In this document: piece by piece, positions 52,155-63,483 of the stretch
Layout: each line of letters opens with the position of its first letter
Position numbering within the stretch: position 1 is the first letter of the stretch
Origin: Erwinia sp.
GTDB lineage: Bacteria; Pseudomonadota; Gammaproteobacteria; Enterobacterales; Enterobacteriaceae
DNA: 64,000 bases
Assembly: GCA_964016415.1 (NCBI GenBank)
Contig: OZ024666.1
Location: 682,001-746,000, forward strand
Reading direction: 5' to 3'
Position numbers and translations under genes: made by a program
The notes under the pieces: model-generated
The model's database searches: none
Told to the model about the DNA's origin: nothing
The model's input: the letters and a program-made list of their open reading frames with translations, nothing else

Positions 52155-53276
52155 ATGAAAGGATCATGGACGAAGTATGCAGCAATTGGCGTGCTGATTG
52201 CTTTGCTGGCGGGGTGCAATTCAAAGCCGACTGATCGTGGTCAGCAATATATCGATGGGAAGTTTGCGAAACCGTTTGGACAGGTCAATCAGCCCCACAC
52301 TATCGGACGCCCTGTAAATGGTAAAGATTTTATGGATCAGGTGGCTGAAATCCGTAAAGCATCACCGCGCATGTATGCCGGGCAGATAGCAACCTTCGGT
52401 GCTATTGAAGAGTGGCTCACCAATGGGGGTGATACCCGACAACTCAGTCAGTATGGACTCACCAGCTGGCAAATGGAAGGGATGGATCACTACGGTAATG
52501 TGCAGTTCACCGGATACTATACCCCGGTTATTCAGGCGAGAAAAACGCGTCAGGGTGAGTTTCAGTACCCCTTATATGCGATGCCTTCAGTGAAGAAATC
52601 GCGCCGTTTACCCAGTCGGGCACAAATTTATCGTGGCGCACTGTCTCAGCAGCACATTATTGCTTACAGTAACTCGCTGATGGATAACTTTTTTATGGAC
52701 GTGCAGGGCAGTGGTTACGTCGATTTTGGTGACGGAGTTGCCACCTCCTTCTTTGGTTATGCGGGTAAAAATGGACATCCCTACCGTAGTGTTGGCAAAG
52801 TGCTGATCGATACGGGTGCCGTGAAACAGGAAGAGATGTCGATGCAGGCTATCAGGCACTGGGCCAGCCTGCGTCCGCATGCTGAAGTTCAGGCACTGTT
52901 AGAAGAGAACCCTTCGTTCGTATTTTTCAAACCAGAACCTTTCACCCCAGTGCAGGGCGCCAGCGCAGTGCCGTTGATTGCAAAAGCGTCGGTAGCGGCG
53001 GATCGTGCACTGATACCACCGGGAACCGTTATCCTCGCTGAAGTGCCCTTGCTGGACATGAATGGTAAATTTAATGGCAGCTATGAATTACGATTGATGG
53101 CTGCACTGGATGTTGGCGGGGCGATTAAAGGGCAACATTTTGATATCTACCAGGGGGTAGGAGCACAGGCGGGGCAGATGGCGGGCTGGCTCAATCACTA
53201 TGGACGCGTCTGGGTCATCAAAGTTGCGCCTGGCGCGGGTTTATCGCCTTACTCTATGGTACAGAATATTGATTGA
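52155..53276 (+). CDS. mltA: Membrane-bound lytic murein transglycosylase A
   Basis: 373-aa outer-membrane lipoprotein that cleaves peptidoglycan with formation of 1,6-anhydromuramic acid. The lipobox is LLAGC; start 52155 gives MKGSWTKYAAIG directly before it. The double-psi barrel fold is represented by VQFTGYYTPVIQARK, GSGYVDFGDG and the C-terminal ALDVGGAIKGQHFDIYQG holding the catalytic Asp. Slightly longer than E. coli (365). Confidence 0.94.
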   Translation: MKGSWTKYAAIGVLIALLAGCNSKPTDRGQQYIDGKFAKPFGQVNQPHTIGRPVNGKDFMDQVAEIRKASPRMYAGQIATFGAIEEWLTNGGDTRQLSQYGLTSWQMEGMDHYGNVQFTGYYTPVIQARKTRQGEFQYPLYAMPSVKKSRRLPSRAQIYRGALSQQHIIAYSNSLMDNFFMDVQGSGYVDFGDGVATSFFGYAGKNGHPYRSVGKVLIDTGAVKQEEMSMQAIRHWASLRPHAEVQALLEENPSFVFFKPEPFTPVQGASAVPLIAKASVAADRALIPPGTVILAEVPLLDMNGKFNGSYELRLMAALDVGGAIKGQHFDIYQGVGAQAGQMAGWLNHYGRVWVIKVAPGAGLSPYSMVQNID

Positions 53277-53313
53277 GATAATTGGATGAATTATTTGTTA
53301 TTCAGAGGTGACC

Positions 53314-54117
53314 ATGACTACGCTTTCTGAAGCCTGGTTACAGCGATTTGGTGGCACGGCGCGTCTCTATGGTCAGCCTGCCCTGGCGCTTTTTGCCAGC
53401 GCGCATATTTGCGTTGTTGGTATTGGTGGAGTGGGTTCGTGGGCTGCTGAAGCACTGGCACGAACCGGAATTGGGGCCATTACTCTGATTGATATGGATG
53501 ATGTCTGTATCAGTAATACCAACCGGCAGATCCATGCCTGTAAAGAGTATATAGGTCAGGCAAAGACAGAGGTGATGGCTCAGCGTATCCTGGCGATTAA
53601 TCCAGAGTGTAAAGTAACCTGCATTGATGATTTCATTACCGCTGAGAATGTCAGTACCTTCATCACCAGTCAGTTCACCTGGGTGATTGATGCAATCGAC
53701 AGTGTACGCCCGAAAGCGGCATTACTTGCCTGGTGTCGTCGTAATAAAATTTCGCTGATTACGACAGGTGGGGCGGGAGGACAATCAGACCCGACACAAA
53801 TCCAGGTTAGCGATTTAGCCAAAACGATTCAGGATCCACTGGCGGCTAAACTACGCGAAAGATTGAAGTATGAGTTTAATATCGCGAAAAACAGTAAAGG
53901 GAAGTTGGGAATTGATTGTGTATTCTCAACTGAACCTTTGGTTTATCCACAGCCGGATGGTTTGGTGTGTGCTTCGCGTCAGCAAGCCGAAGGTTCGCAG
54001 CGTATGGATTGTGCTTCTGGCTTTGGTGCGGCGACAATGGTGACCGCCACATTTGGTTTTGTGGCAGTCTCTCACGTATTAAAGAAGATGATGGCGAAGG
54101 CAGCCAGACAACAGTAA
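53314..54117 (+). CDS. tcdA: tRNA threonylcarbamoyladenosine dehydratase TcdA (CsdL)
   Basis: 267-aa E1-like enzyme that uses ATP to cyclise t6A37 of tRNAs to ct6A. Nucleotide loop VVGIGGVGSWAAEALAR, TLIDMDDVCISNTNRQ, DAIDSVRPKAALLAWC and GGAGGQSDPTQIQV. It works with the CsdA-CsdE sulfur relay encoded convergently just downstream. Start at 53314 behind GAGG; a GTG six bases earlier is in frame but less likely. Confidence 0.95.
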   Translation: MTTLSEAWLQRFGGTARLYGQPALALFASAHICVVGIGGVGSWAAEALARTGIGAITLIDMDDVCISNTNRQIHACKEYIGQAKTEVMAQRILAINPECKVTCIDDFITAENVSTFITSQFTWVIDAIDSVRPKAALLAWCRRNKISLITTGGAGGQSDPTQIQVSDLAKTIQDPLAAKLRERLKYEFNIAKNSKGKLGIDCVFSTEPLVYPQPDGLVCASRQQAEGSQRMDCASGFGAATMVTATFGFVAVSHVLKKMMAKAARQQ

Positions 54118-54118
54118 A

Positions 54119-54562
54119 TCACGTCGATTTTGCTGCTTTATACACCGCCTCACACAGTGCTGTTAACCCGGCACTGCGTGAGGCGCTTAGTACAGAAGCC
54201 AGTCCTAGCTGTTCAAAAGTCGCCAGTAAGTCTTTCTCCAGCAACTCCGTGGCGGTTTTACCTTCGGCGCAAGTGAGCAGAATTGCCAGTAGTCCACGTA
54301 CAATTCTTCCTTCACTGTCACCATAAAAATGAAAAGTACCATCGTCGTGGCGTTGATAGCCAAACCAGACGCGATTCTCACAGCCCTGTAGCTCAACAGC
54401 AGGAAGTTTTAGGTGATCCGGCAGACGTGGAAGCTGTTTTCCCAGTAGGATCAGCTGGCGATATCGTTCTTCCCACTGAGTTGTTCCGTCAAATTGTGTT
54501 CTCAGATCAGCGAGAGTGATTTGAGTGCCAAAGGGATGGGGAGTGAAGGGTGTCGTTGTCAT
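54119..54562 (-). CDS. csdE: Sulfur acceptor protein CsdE
   Basis: 147-aa SufE-like protein that accepts persulfide sulfur from CsdA on C61 ([10 protein letters not shown]). Start at 54562 ([12 protein letters not shown]), with csdA ending 2 bases earlier on the same strand, so csdA-csdE is one unit. It ends one base from the convergent tcdA. Confidence 0.93.
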   Translation of the reverse strand: MTTTPFTPHPFGTQITLADLRTQFDGTTQWEERYRQLILLGKQLPRLPDHLKLPAVELQGCENRVWFGYQRHDDGTFHFYGDSEGRIVRGLLAILLTCAEGKTATELLEKDLLATFEQLGLASVLSASRSAGLTALCEAVYKAAKST

Positions 54563-54564
54563 GA

Positions 54565-55767
54565 TCAATCTCTCAGCAGAGCGAGAATATCGTGCATCGC
54601 GGAGGTAAAATATTCCACCTCATCAACACAGTTATACGGTGCAAAAGAGGCGCGTACCACGCCCCCGACACCCAGTGCTTTAAGCAGGGGGTGCGCACAA
54701 TGCTGACCAGCACGCAGTGCAATGTTTTTTTCAGCGAGCAGGGTGGCGATATCGCTATGGTGAACACCCTCAAAACTAAAGGCCAGTAAGGCGCTGGTAC
54801 CGCAACGATAGCTGGTGAAGCCCGGGAGTCTGGCCAGCTGTGTTTCAGCCAAAGAAGCAAGATGGCAACTCCAGCTTTCAGCAGCTTGTTGGTCGATATC
54901 AGATAACCATTTAAGCGCCGCGCCGAAGCCGAGCACACCCGCGACATTAGGTGTGCCAGCCTCAAAACGCCACGGTACAGGCTGCGGGATGAAGCCGGTA
55001 AAATTCACCTCAGTGAGCATTTTCCCACCACCCTGCCAGGGTGACATAGCCTCAAGCAATGCGGATTTTGCGTACAGAATTCCTGTACCTGTAGGGCCAT
55101 ACAGCTTATGGGCTGAAAAAGCGTAAAAGTCGATATCCAGCTCAGTGACATTGCATGGTTGGTGTACTATGCCTTGTGCACCGTCAACCATCACCTTTGC
55201 CCCGACCTGATGGGCCAGGGTAATCGCGCCAGCAAGATCGGGAATGCCCCCTGTGACATTGGACATTTGTCCGATTGCCACCAGCCGTGTTTTTTTATTG
55301 ATAAGCCCCGCCAGCGTGTTGATTTCAGGCAGCTGGTTATCGCCAATTGGCCACTTAACCAGGGTGGCACCGGTCTGTTCGGCGAGCATCAGCCAGGGAA
55401 CAAGGTTAGCATGATGTTCAGCCTCGCTGACGATTAGCTCATCTCCGGGAGCCAGACGCGGGCGAAAATAGCTCTGAGCCACCAGATTAATGCTTTCGGT
55501 GGTGCCTTTGGTCCAGACGATATTTTGCGATGCAGGGGCATGAATGAAGGCAGCAACCTGTGCTCTGACTTGCTCATAATGCTCAGTCAGCTGCCGTGCC
55601 GCAGAGTGCTGACTACGATGAACGTTTCCCCCTGGCTGATGATAGAATGTCAGCAGGGTATCAATCACTGCCTGAGGTGTGAGTGCTGTTGCTGCACTGT
55701 CCAGGTAGCACGTCTCGCTGGCCGCCGGAAAATATTGACGAAACTGTTGCGGATTAAAAACTGGCAT
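54565..55767 (-). CDS. csdA: Cysteine desulfurase CsdA
   Basis: 400-aa class II (SufS-like) PLP desulfurase. Substrate/PLP motifs: [19 protein letters not shown], the PLP lysine in [11 protein letters not shown], and the persulfide cysteine C357 in [11 protein letters not shown]. It supplies sulfur to CsdE/TcdA and possibly to Fe-S assembly. GGAG 5 bases before the ATG. E. coli has ygdI and gcvB/gcvA beyond it; here an unfamiliar 360 bases and IS copy 3 follow. Confidence 0.96.
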   Translation of the reverse strand: MPVFNPQQFRQYFPAASETCYLDSAATALTPQAVIDTLLTFYHQPGGNVHRSQHSAARQLTEHYEQVRAQVAAFIHAPASQNIVWTKGTTESINLVAQSYFRPRLAPGDELIVSEAEHHANLVPWLMLAEQTGATLVKWPIGDNQLPEINTLAGLINKKTRLVAIGQMSNVTGGIPDLAGAITLAHQVGAKVMVDGAQGIVHQPCNVTELDIDFYAFSAHKLYGPTGTGILYAKSALLEAMSPWQGGGKMLTEVNFTGFIPQPVPWRFEAGTPNVAGVLGFGAALKWLSDIDQQAAESWSCHLASLAETQLARLPGFTSYRCGTSALLAFSFEGVHHSDIATLLAEKNIALRAGQHCAHPLLKALGVGGVVRASFAPYNCVDEVEYFTSAMHDILALLRD

Positions 55768-55878
55768 ACAAGCTCCGCGAGGTTATCAATAGCCGTTGGC
55801 ACGGTAGTGATAGAGTGGTCCGTGCAAAAAAAGAGTCAGCATTCATAAGCTCAGAGAATAATTTGAATTTGGTTATTT

Positions 55879-55916
55879 ATACAGTATTGCTCACAACTCA
55901 CTGTATCGCTTGTGAG
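55879..55916. repeat. Two interlocked inverted repeats
   Basis: ATACAGT (55879-55885) pairs with ACTGTAT (55900-55906), spacer 14. CTCACAA (55890-55896) pairs with TTGTGAG (55910-55916), spacer 13. The arms interleave, so only one hairpin can form at a time. This could be an operator pair upstream of the small ORF or csdA. Confidence 0.55.
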
Positions 55917-55972
55917 TGATGGTAAAGCAAAGCGTCTGCCAGACCAACAGTAATTGGCTAACGGAGAGTGCT

Positions 55973-56086
55973 GTGACACTAAAAGCCCCTGTCAGAAGTC
56001 AATCGATAGTCAGATTAGCTCTCTGGCTGATGGCAATACTGGTATATCTTCAGGGGAGAAATTATACTGTAACGCATCAAAATTAA
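55973..56086 (+). CDS. Possible small hydrophobic protein, 37 aa
   Basis: Not recognised. A GTG start preceded by GGAGAG opens a 37-codon frame with a basic N-terminus (KAPVRSQSIVR) and one hydrophobic segment (LALWLMAILVYL), ending 41 bases before the IS. It might be a small membrane protein, or a fragment of a longer gene. Confidence 0.3.
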   Translation: MTLKAPVRSQSIVRLALWLMAILVYLQGRNYTVTHQN

Positions 56087-56135
56087 AGGCACATTCCTGT
56101 GCGCTGTCCTGTTGCTGGATATTGATTTGTAGTGG

Positions 56136-57301
<1,166 letters not shown>

Positions 57302-57373
57302 TGGTTCACCTATAAGATGTTGAGGTGAGCATATCACCTCTGCTCAGGTGGCCAAATTCAGTGTGCCACTACA

Positions 57374-58055
57374 TTTCACTGAACGAAGCAACCCGCCGTT
57401 TGCTGGCGCGTAATGCAAAAGGAGCCCTCACCGTCAGCCTGCTGCCCAGTTTTGCTATACAGTGGTTAGTTCCCAGACTGGCAAGTTTTAATGCGTGTTA
57501 TCCTGACATTGATGTTCGTATTCAGGCCGTCGAGGACGAAGCGAAACTGGCTGATGATGTTGATATTGCCATATTGTACGGACGTGGACACTGGCCAGGG
57601 TTACGTGCAGAAAAGTTATATGCTGAGTACTTGATCCCCGTGTGTGCGCCGCAGCTACTGATTGGCGAGCCTCCGCTCAGGACCCCCGATGATTTGCGTT
57701 TTATGACATTACTGCATGATGCATCCCGCCATGACTGGCAGGCGTACATTCGTCAGTTAGGCATGCACCATATCAACGTACAGCAGGGTCCGATCTTCAG
57801 TCATAGTGCGATGGTTCTCCAGGCCGCTATTCACGGGCAAGGGGTTGCACTGGCAAATAATGTCATGGCACAGACAGATATCGAAGCCGGATGGCTGATC
57901 TGTCCGTTCAGGGATGTTTTATTGAGTAAAAATGTTTTTATCTGGTTTGTCATGACAGTCAGGCAGAACTCGGTAAAATAGCCGCTTTTCGGCAGTGGAT
58001 CCTGAGTAAAGCTGCCAGTGAACAAGAGAAGTATCGCTTTCGTATGGAGCGCTGA
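57374..58055 (+). pseudogene. gcvA: GcvA, glycine cleavage regulator, N-terminally deleted and frameshifted
   Basis: LysR-type regulator of gcvTHP and gcvB in E. coli. The whole HTH domain is missing; the remnant starts in the linker (LNEATRRLLARNAKGALTVSLLPSFA) at the IS edge and follows the effector domain (FSHSAMVLQAAIHGQGVALANNVMAQ). A second lesion lies at T5 (57935-57939): the frame runs to a stop at 57981, but the family C-terminus (LVCHDSQAELGKIAAFRQW... to 58055) continues in another frame, so one T is missing. Without a DNA-binding domain it cannot regulate. Confidence 0.93.
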
Positions 58056-58112
58056 ATCGTTCCCGTGCCGGAATTATCACCGAAAATTTGTTATTAGATA
58101 AGGATTCTCTGC

Positions 58113-58508
58113 ATGTCCAGTCGTGCAATGCTGATTTTTGCAGCAATTAGTGGTTTCGTTTTTGTCTCTCTCGGCGCTTTCTCTACCCACGCGCTCAGTC
58201 AGACACTCGGGCAAACGGAAATTTCATGGTTAAAAACTGGACTTGAGTATCAGGCTGTCCACACCCTGGCAATTATCGGATTGGCTGGCGCAATGTTACG
58301 CCGTGCTAATATCTGGTTTTACTGGAGCAGTGCCTTTCTGGCTTTGGGTATCGTATTATTTAGCGGTAGCTTATACTGCCTGGCGCTGGCCCACCTGAAA
58401 ATATTGGTTTATATCACGCCTCTCGGGGGATTCTGTTTTTTACTCGGATGGTTTTTGATGCTGATTGGTGCACTGCGGCTGAATCGCAGGAGTGATCGCC
58501 ATGAATAA
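58113..58508 (+). CDS. ygdD: DUF423 membrane protein YgdD
   Basis: 131-aa inner-membrane protein with four hydrophobic segments and the DUF423 features: [46 protein letters not shown]. Function unknown. Overlaps rlmM by 8 bases, as a co-transcribed pair. Confidence 0.93.
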   Translation: MSSRAMLIFAAISGFVFVSLGAFSTHALSQTLGQTEISWLKTGLEYQAVHTLAIIGLAGAMLRRANIWFYWSSAFLALGIVLFSGSLYCLALAHLKILVYITPLGGFCFLLGWFLMLIGALRLNRRSDRHE

Positions 58509-59607
58509 ATTATTGCTCTATTGTCGCCAGGGGTTTGAAAAAGAGTGCGCAGCTGAAATTACTGCCAGGGCGGCTTCACTTGAGATCTTCGGTTTTCCGC
58601 GTGTCAAAGAGGACGCAGGGTATGTTATCTTTGAATGCTATCAGGAGAATGATGCTGAAAAACTGATAAAAACACAGCCATTCAGTCAACTGATATTTAC
58701 CCGTCAGTGGGTGCGGGTAGGCGATCTTCTGCAACATCTGCCAGAAAATGATCGTATCATCCCGATTATTGCAGCACTTGATGAAGTGAAGTCAGGTGAA
58801 AAAGCAGGTGAGTTACGTATCGAAGTTGCTGATACTAACCAGAGTAGATCACTGCTGAAGTTTTGTCGTAAGTTCACTGTTCCACTGCGGGCAGCACTTC
58901 GTGAACGAGGCTATCTGAGTAAAACAGAAAACCACCAGCGTGCGGTGATTCATGTTTTTTTTATTGCTCCCGGCTGTTGTTATGTAGGCTACTCCCAGCC
59001 AGGCAATCACTCCCCTTTCTTTATGGGCATTCCACGCCTGAAATTCCCCGCAGATGCGCCAAGCCGATCAACACTCAAACTGGAAGAGGCTTTTCATGTT
59101 TTTATTCCGGCTGAAGAGTGGGATGAACGACTGGGCAGTGGTATGTATGCTGTCGATTTAGGAGCCTGTCCCGGAGGGTGGACGTACCAGCTTGTTAAAC
59201 GCAACATGATGGTATTTGCCGTTGATAATGGACCGATGGCTCCGGCATTGATGGAAACCGGACAGGTTTTTCATCATCGGGAGGATGGGTTTCGTTACCA
59301 GCCCGCGCGTAATAATATTTACTGGCTGGTATGTGATATGGTTGAAAAACCTGCAAAAGTAACCGCGTTGATGGTGGAGTGGTTAGTGAAAGGCTGGTGC
59401 CGTGAGGCAATATTTAATCTTAAACTGCCGATGAAAAAACGTTATGAAGAGGTGGTACATAATCTGACCTTGATGGCGGAGAAGCTCAAATCTGAAGGTC
59501 TGAATGTGCAAATCCAGGCCAAGCAGCTTTACCACGACAGGGAAGAGGTCACAGTGCATGTACAGCGAATATGGGGAGCAGTGGCAGGCCGCAGAGATGA
59601 ACGTTAA
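58501..59607 (+). CDS. rlmM: 23S rRNA 2'-O-ribose C2498 methyltransferase
   Basis: 368-aa SAM-dependent methyltransferase. N-terminal THUMP-like RNA-binding region ([11 protein letters not shown]-type start, here [11 protein letters not shown]), then a Rossmann methyltransferase with [16 protein letters not shown] as the SAM loop, [10 protein letters not shown], and [14 protein letters not shown] with the catalytic Lys. It modifies C2498 in the peptidyl-transferase region. Start at 58501 (MNKLLLYC) matches E. coli. Confidence 0.95.
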   Translation: MNKLLLYCRQGFEKECAAEITARAASLEIFGFPRVKEDAGYVIFECYQENDAEKLIKTQPFSQLIFTRQWVRVGDLLQHLPENDRIIPIIAALDEVKSGEKAGELRIEVADTNQSRSLLKFCRKFTVPLRAALRERGYLSKTENHQRAVIHVFFIAPGCCYVGYSQPGNHSPFFMGIPRLKFPADAPSRSTLKLEEAFHVFIPAEEWDERLGSGMYAVDLGACPGGWTYQLVKRNMMVFAVDNGPMAPALMETGQVFHHREDGFRYQPARNNIYWLVCDMVEKPAKVTALMVEWLVKGWCREAIFNLKLPMKKRYEEVVHNLTLMAEKLKSEGLNVQIQAKQLYHDREEVTVHVQRIWGAVAGRRDER

Positions 59608-59752
59608 CGGAGAACGTAAATCACGGGATACCGATATAGGTAAATTGAGGGCATGTGGATTGCTATCAATCACTACCCTTGTGGTAACCTGGTCCCTGGC
59701 AACGGCCTGGGGCAGGTCAATACAAGCGAGTGATGTTAGCGGTTTTGAATGA
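59597..59752 (+). CDS. Possible small membrane protein, 51 aa
   Basis: Not recognised. An ATG inside the last codons of rlmM opens a 51-codon frame with a charged N-terminus ([13 protein letters not shown]) and one hydrophobic stretch ([18 protein letters not shown]). The ribosome site is weak (AGAG). It could be a coupled small gene or chance. Confidence 0.25.
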   Translation: MNVNGERKSRDTDIGKLRACGLLSITTLVVTWSLATAWGRSIQASDVSGFE

Positions 59753-59909
59753 CATCAGAAATCGGTTATTCCCACCAATGTATCGTCATGTACAGAAGGA
59801 CATCCGGTTCTTAGCTCCGGGAGTCATTTGTAAGGCATGGAGACACCTGAACCGGGTTGGTGTCTCCATGGATCAACACGTTAATGGCCAAACCTGACTC
59901 TTCAAACGA
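59753..59909. other. rlmM-ppnN intergenic region
   Basis: E. coli has the fuc genes, sdaCB and xni in this interval; none is present. The stretch contains a perfect 12-bp stem (59836-59870) between convergent transcripts and nothing else recognised. Confidence 0.5.
59836..59870. terminator. 12-bp stem between rlmM and ppnN
   Basis: CATGGAGACACC, loop of 11, GGTGTCTCCATG. A strong perfect stem between convergent genes, without a T-tract on either side. Confidence 0.5.
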
Positions 59910-61274
59910 TCAACGAATAATTTCATAACAAGGAGTGTAAGCCGTCCCCGGCAGTTTCATCCGTTGCTGAACGATAAAATCCTGTAATAGCTTGTCCATC
60001 TTTTGCATGATAAAGGGATCACCATGGAGCTGGTAAGGCCCTTGTTCGCTAATTGCCTGTATACCGATATCTTTTACATTGCCAGCAACGATGCCGGAAA
60101 AGGCCTGCCGCAGTGCCGCAGCCAGCTTCTCTGCAGGTTGGTCCTGTGATAAATTCAGCGCAGCCATATTAGCGTGAGAAGGGATAAAAGGTTGCTGTAA
60201 ATCAGCATCAATATGCAGAGTCCAGTTGAAGCTGTAAGCATCTTCATCGGCACCACGCTGGGCTTTCACCATCGGCATTGCCGATTTCATCGCGGTTGCT
60301 ACCTCACTGGCATCTTCAATGATAATACGATAATAACGACGGGCAGTTTCTCCCATCGTACTGATGATGAACTGATCCAGTACCTCAAAGTAACTAGCAC
60401 TGCTGGCGGGGCCGGTGAGTATCAATGGCAGAACTTGCTGCTGGTTGCGTTGATCCATTAAAATGCCCAGTAAGTAAAGCAACTCTTCTGCTGTACCGAC
60501 GCCACCGGGGAAGATAATGATGCCATGCGCGATACGTACAAAGCCTTCCAGGCGCTTTTCAATATCAGGCATTATGATCAATTCATTGACCAGGGGATTG
60601 GGGGGTTCGGCAGCAATGATCGAAGGCTCACTAAGCCCTAAAAAACGACCTTCTTTATAACGCTGCTGCGCATGCCCGACAGCAGCCCCTTTCATAGGGG
60701 CTTCCATAGCACCAGGGCCACAGCCGGTGCATATATTCAGTTCACGCAATCCGAGTTGCAGCCCAACCTGACGGCAGTATTGATATTCTGCAGCGTTGAT
60801 AGAGTGCCCGCCCCAGCAAACCACCATATTAGGCTCTTCACCGACCAGTAGCGCGCGTGCATTGCGTAAAACCGAAAACACCAGGTCAGTAGCATTGGCA
60901 TTGGTGGTTGAACGGGCAAGCGTTGCTGGTACTGCCATTCGTGTCTGGCTGTGCAAAAACACAATGTCGCGCAGCACGGAAAACAGGTTGGCTTGCAGTG
61001 TTTTGATCAACTTACCATCAACGAAAGCCTCTTCAGGCGCATTTATCAGCTCGAGTTTCACTCCCCGTTCGCGACGAAGAATATTGATATCAAAATTTTG
61101 ATAACGTCCCAGCAACTCATGGCTACTGTCAGTTTGTGCCCCAGAATTCAGCACTGCCAGAGAACAATTACGAAACAATTGATAAAGGTCGCTACTGGCC
61201 GCTTTTTTCAGCATATCAACTTCTAACTGAGAGAGCAGGGCCATACTACCGAGTGGATTAACTTGGTTTATCAC
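59910..61274 (-). CDS. ppnN: Nucleosidase PpnN (YgdH), LOG-like
   Basis: 454 aa, exactly the E. coli length. Pyrimidine/purine nucleotide 5'-monophosphate nucleosidase that recycles bases and is stimulated by (p)ppGpp. The Rossmann/LOG core carries the signature [12 protein letters not shown] and [16 protein letters not shown] (PGGxGTxxE). N- and C-terminal regulatory domains (DUF4478/3412-like) flank it. GTG start at 61274 with AAGGAG 5 bases upstream. Confidence 0.95.
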   Translation of the reverse strand: MINQVNPLGSMALLSQLEVDMLKKAASSDLYQLFRNCSLAVLNSGAQTDSSHELLGRYQNFDINILRRERGVKLELINAPEEAFVDGKLIKTLQANLFSVLRDIVFLHSQTRMAVPATLARSTTNANATDLVFSVLRNARALLVGEEPNMVVCWGGHSINAAEYQYCRQVGLQLGLRELNICTGCGPGAMEAPMKGAAVGHAQQRYKEGRFLGLSEPSIIAAEPPNPLVNELIIMPDIEKRLEGFVRIAHGIIIFPGGVGTAEELLYLLGILMDQRNQQQVLPLILTGPASSASYFEVLDQFIISTMGETARRYYRIIIEDASEVATAMKSAMPMVKAQRGADEDAYSFNWTLHIDADLQQPFIPSHANMAALNLSQDQPAEKLAAALRQAFSGIVAGNVKDIGIQAISEQGPYQLHGDPFIMQKMDKLLQDFIVQQRMKLPGTAYTPCYEIIR

Positions 61275-61357
61275 ATGGACTCCTTAAAACCAGACTGTCA
61301 GTCAGTCCGGCAAATAATATCCCTGTATATCAGGTAACAGTATCATTCTGACAGGAA

Positions 61358-62209
61358 CTACTGACGGGCCAGACGACGGGGATCTGCAATAAAATCACCG
61401 TTACTGCGCCAGGGGTTAATGTCTAACCCTCCCCGTCGTGTATAACGAGCATAAACGCTGAGCATGTCGGGGCGGCAGTGCTGATGAATATCGTTGAATA
61501 TGCGTTCAACACATTGTTCATGAAATTCGTTGTGCTGACGAAAACCGATCAGATAGCGTAACAATGCCTCACGATTAATCTTCTTACCCCGATAGCGTAT
61601 TTGCACACTGCCCCAGTCAGGCTGTTGGGTGATTAAACAATTTGATTTCAGCAGATGGCTGACCAGAGTCTCTTCAACCCATTCATTTTCTACCGCATCG
61701 ATGAGGTAGTCGCTGGTGAACTGATAATTTTCGATAATCAGAGGTTGTTCATCCAGACATTCGCCTGAGAGCGTTCCCAGCGCATAATCTGTAAACGTTG
61801 CCAGTTTAAATAGTTTTACTTCAACATCACCTCCGGCACATGCACACAAATCATTTTGCAGTGTTTGTTGTACCTCGTCCTGGTCGGCAAACATCGTTTG
61901 ATTGAAACTGTTGAGGTAGAGTTTAAAACTCTTCGATTCAATCAGATTAGGGCTGGTTGCATCGACAATGACCTCACCTATTGCCACCTGAGGTAAACCC
62001 TGTTGGTTGAGCCATGATAGCTCGTATAACGTCCATATATCGGCACCATGAAAAGGCAATGCGTGGTTAGCTATCCCTAAGGGGTGGCGATTAATTTGAC
62101 GGGGTACAGCCTGCAACAAAGAAGCATCATAATGCTCAGGGTAACTTGTTGTTTTACCGAGTGTCAGCTCTGTCATGTCTGTGCTCTGTTGGTTATCAGC
62201 ATCGCACAC
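61358..62209 (-). CDS. queF: NADPH-dependent 7-cyano-7-deazaguanine reductase
   Basis: 283-aa enzyme reducing preQ0 to preQ1 in queuosine synthesis. The QueF motif is [13 protein letters not shown]; the catalytic Cys and Asp are in [27 protein letters not shown] and [16 protein letters not shown] are conserved. Full length (E. coli 282) needs the GTG at 62209; an ATG at 62176 (MTELTLGK) is an alternative that would shorten the N-terminus by 11. Confidence 0.94.
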   Translation of the reverse strand: MCDADNQQSTDMTELTLGKTTSYPEHYDASLLQAVPRQINRHPLGIANHALPFHGADIWTLYELSWLNQQGLPQVAIGEVIVDATSPNLIESKSFKLYLNSFNQTMFADQDEVQQTLQNDLCACAGGDVEVKLFKLATFTDYALGTLSGECLDEQPLIIENYQFTSDYLIDAVENEWVEETLVSHLLKSNCLITQQPDWGSVQIRYRGKKINREALLRYLIGFRQHNEFHEQCVERIFNDIHQHCRPDMLSVYARYTRRGGLDINPWRSNGDFIADPRRLARQ

Positions 62210-62422
62210 AGTCAGGTTCAGTCACAACTGATGTATTTGAACCTTCGGAGCACGATATAGAAAATGGATAAAGAAAAGCCGGGTATTTTACCTCAGCTGA
62301 AGGGGTTCGCCTACTCCAGCGATGCGCATTCGTGCTTCTCTTTTTCCTCTGTGCGGTGCATGATCATCGCCAGACCAAAAGGGTTCTGTTGGTAAAAATA
62401 TGTGTGGGATGAGAAATAAATA

Positions 62423-62986
62423 ATGAAACAGAGAGTCGCAGAAGCTTTAGCTATCTTTACTCAGCGGTATATTCAACATTATCAGTGTGAATGTGGTCAC
62501 TTACCGGTGATTTCATTACGCAATGACGCATGGTCTCCCTGTTTGCAACAGAGATTAAACGATGATCAGATAACCTGGTCCTCCCATTCACGTTGTGAAG
62601 AGAATGATTTATCTTCAGTAGAAGACGCACTCGAGTTGGTTATTCAACCTTCGATTACCGCCTGGTATACCTCACAATATGCGGGGGATATGGATGCAAA
62701 ATTTTGCGGACGACCATGCTCTCTTATCCAGATATGGAATAATGATGATTTTATCCATCTGCAGGAAAATCTCATCGGACATTTGGTAATGAAGAGGGAG
62801 TTAAAACAGTCACCGACCGTTTTCATTGCTACGCTTGAGTCTGATTTTGAAGTTATCTCTGTGTGTAATATCACAGGAGAAGTGATTCTGGAGACGCTTG
62901 GGAAAAAACAACGCTGTACGTTGGCAAAAGATATTCCAGCGTTTCTGGATCAACTCCATCCGCTGGTCATATCTATTCCGCACTGA
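62423..62986 (+). CDS. syd: SecY-interacting protein Syd
   Basis: 187-aa cytosolic protein that binds SecY and proofreads SecYEG assembly. Family features: a C-rich region around ECGHLPVI, WSPCLQQRL, YTSQYAGDMDAKF, and FIHLQENLIGHLVMKR. Slightly longer than E. coli (181). Divergent from queF; followed by csrB as in E. coli. Confidence 0.93.
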   Translation: MKQRVAEALAIFTQRYIQHYQCECGHLPVISLRNDAWSPCLQQRLNDDQITWSSHSRCEENDLSSVEDALELVIQPSITAWYTSQYAGDMDAKFCGRPCSLIQIWNNDDFIHLQENLIGHLVMKRELKQSPTVFIATLESDFEVISVCNITGEVILETLGKKQRCTLAKDIPAFLDQLHPLVISIPH

Positions 62987-63434
62987 TGTGTTGAAGTTAG
63001 GATTACCGTGCCTGATATCCTGTTTTGAGATAGCGTAGATATCAATTCCTATGTTATTGATTTAAGATAAGTTATTGATTTTATTTTAAAATTACCACCT
63101 GTTTTTACGTAAGACCAACAGTAAGACGTAACATAGAAACAGACTTGTGTTGATGTTATTTTTGTTGCTAACAGTTGTTTTTTCTGTTGAACTAAAAATC
63201 ATTTCCTTATGAAATCAAAGCAAAACAGTTTTATCCAATCCCTTTCTTTGTATAAAAACCGCAAGCCTTGTAAGAGATCGCTTACAAACCTTGTGCGTCA
63301 TAACCTTATTTTTTGCTGAAAACTATCACTTGTTTTTATAATGTTAACTATATCATATAGATAGTAACTATTGTTGATAATATCCCGTTGTTGTTACTGC
63401 AAAAGGGTCAGAAAGTAGGTTGTATCTGATTGCT
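62987..63434 (+). promoter_or_regulatory. csrB upstream control region
   Basis: About 450 AT-rich bases between syd and csrB without a gene. It holds a perfect GacA/UvrY box (63269-63286). A weak -10-like TATCTG at 63423 would place the csrB start near 63435; GATAAT at 63376-63381 is an alternative about 45 bases upstream. The exact start cannot be fixed by eye. Confidence 0.6.
63269..63286. promoter_or_regulatory. GacA/UvrY box upstream of csrB
   Basis: TGTAAGAGATCGCTTACA, a perfect TGTAAG-N6-CTTACA upstream activating sequence about 165 bases before the presumed csrB start. It is the binding site of UvrY (GacA) in the BarA-UvrY system. A GATC lies in the spacer. Confidence 0.85.
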
Positions 63435-63483
63435 GTTGTGTCAGAATGTCGCACATCAGCAGGACGCTGCTAATCAGGAAGCA

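Larger units (their letters stand above)
55768..56127. other. Intergenic region between csdA and IS copy 3
   Basis: 360 bases where E. coli would show ygdI and gcvB. Neither a YgdI-like reading frame nor a GcvB-like sequence is seen. It contains two interlocked inverted repeats (55879-55916) and a possible 37-aa hydrophobic ORF (55973-56086). It ends abruptly at the IS. Confidence 0.5.
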
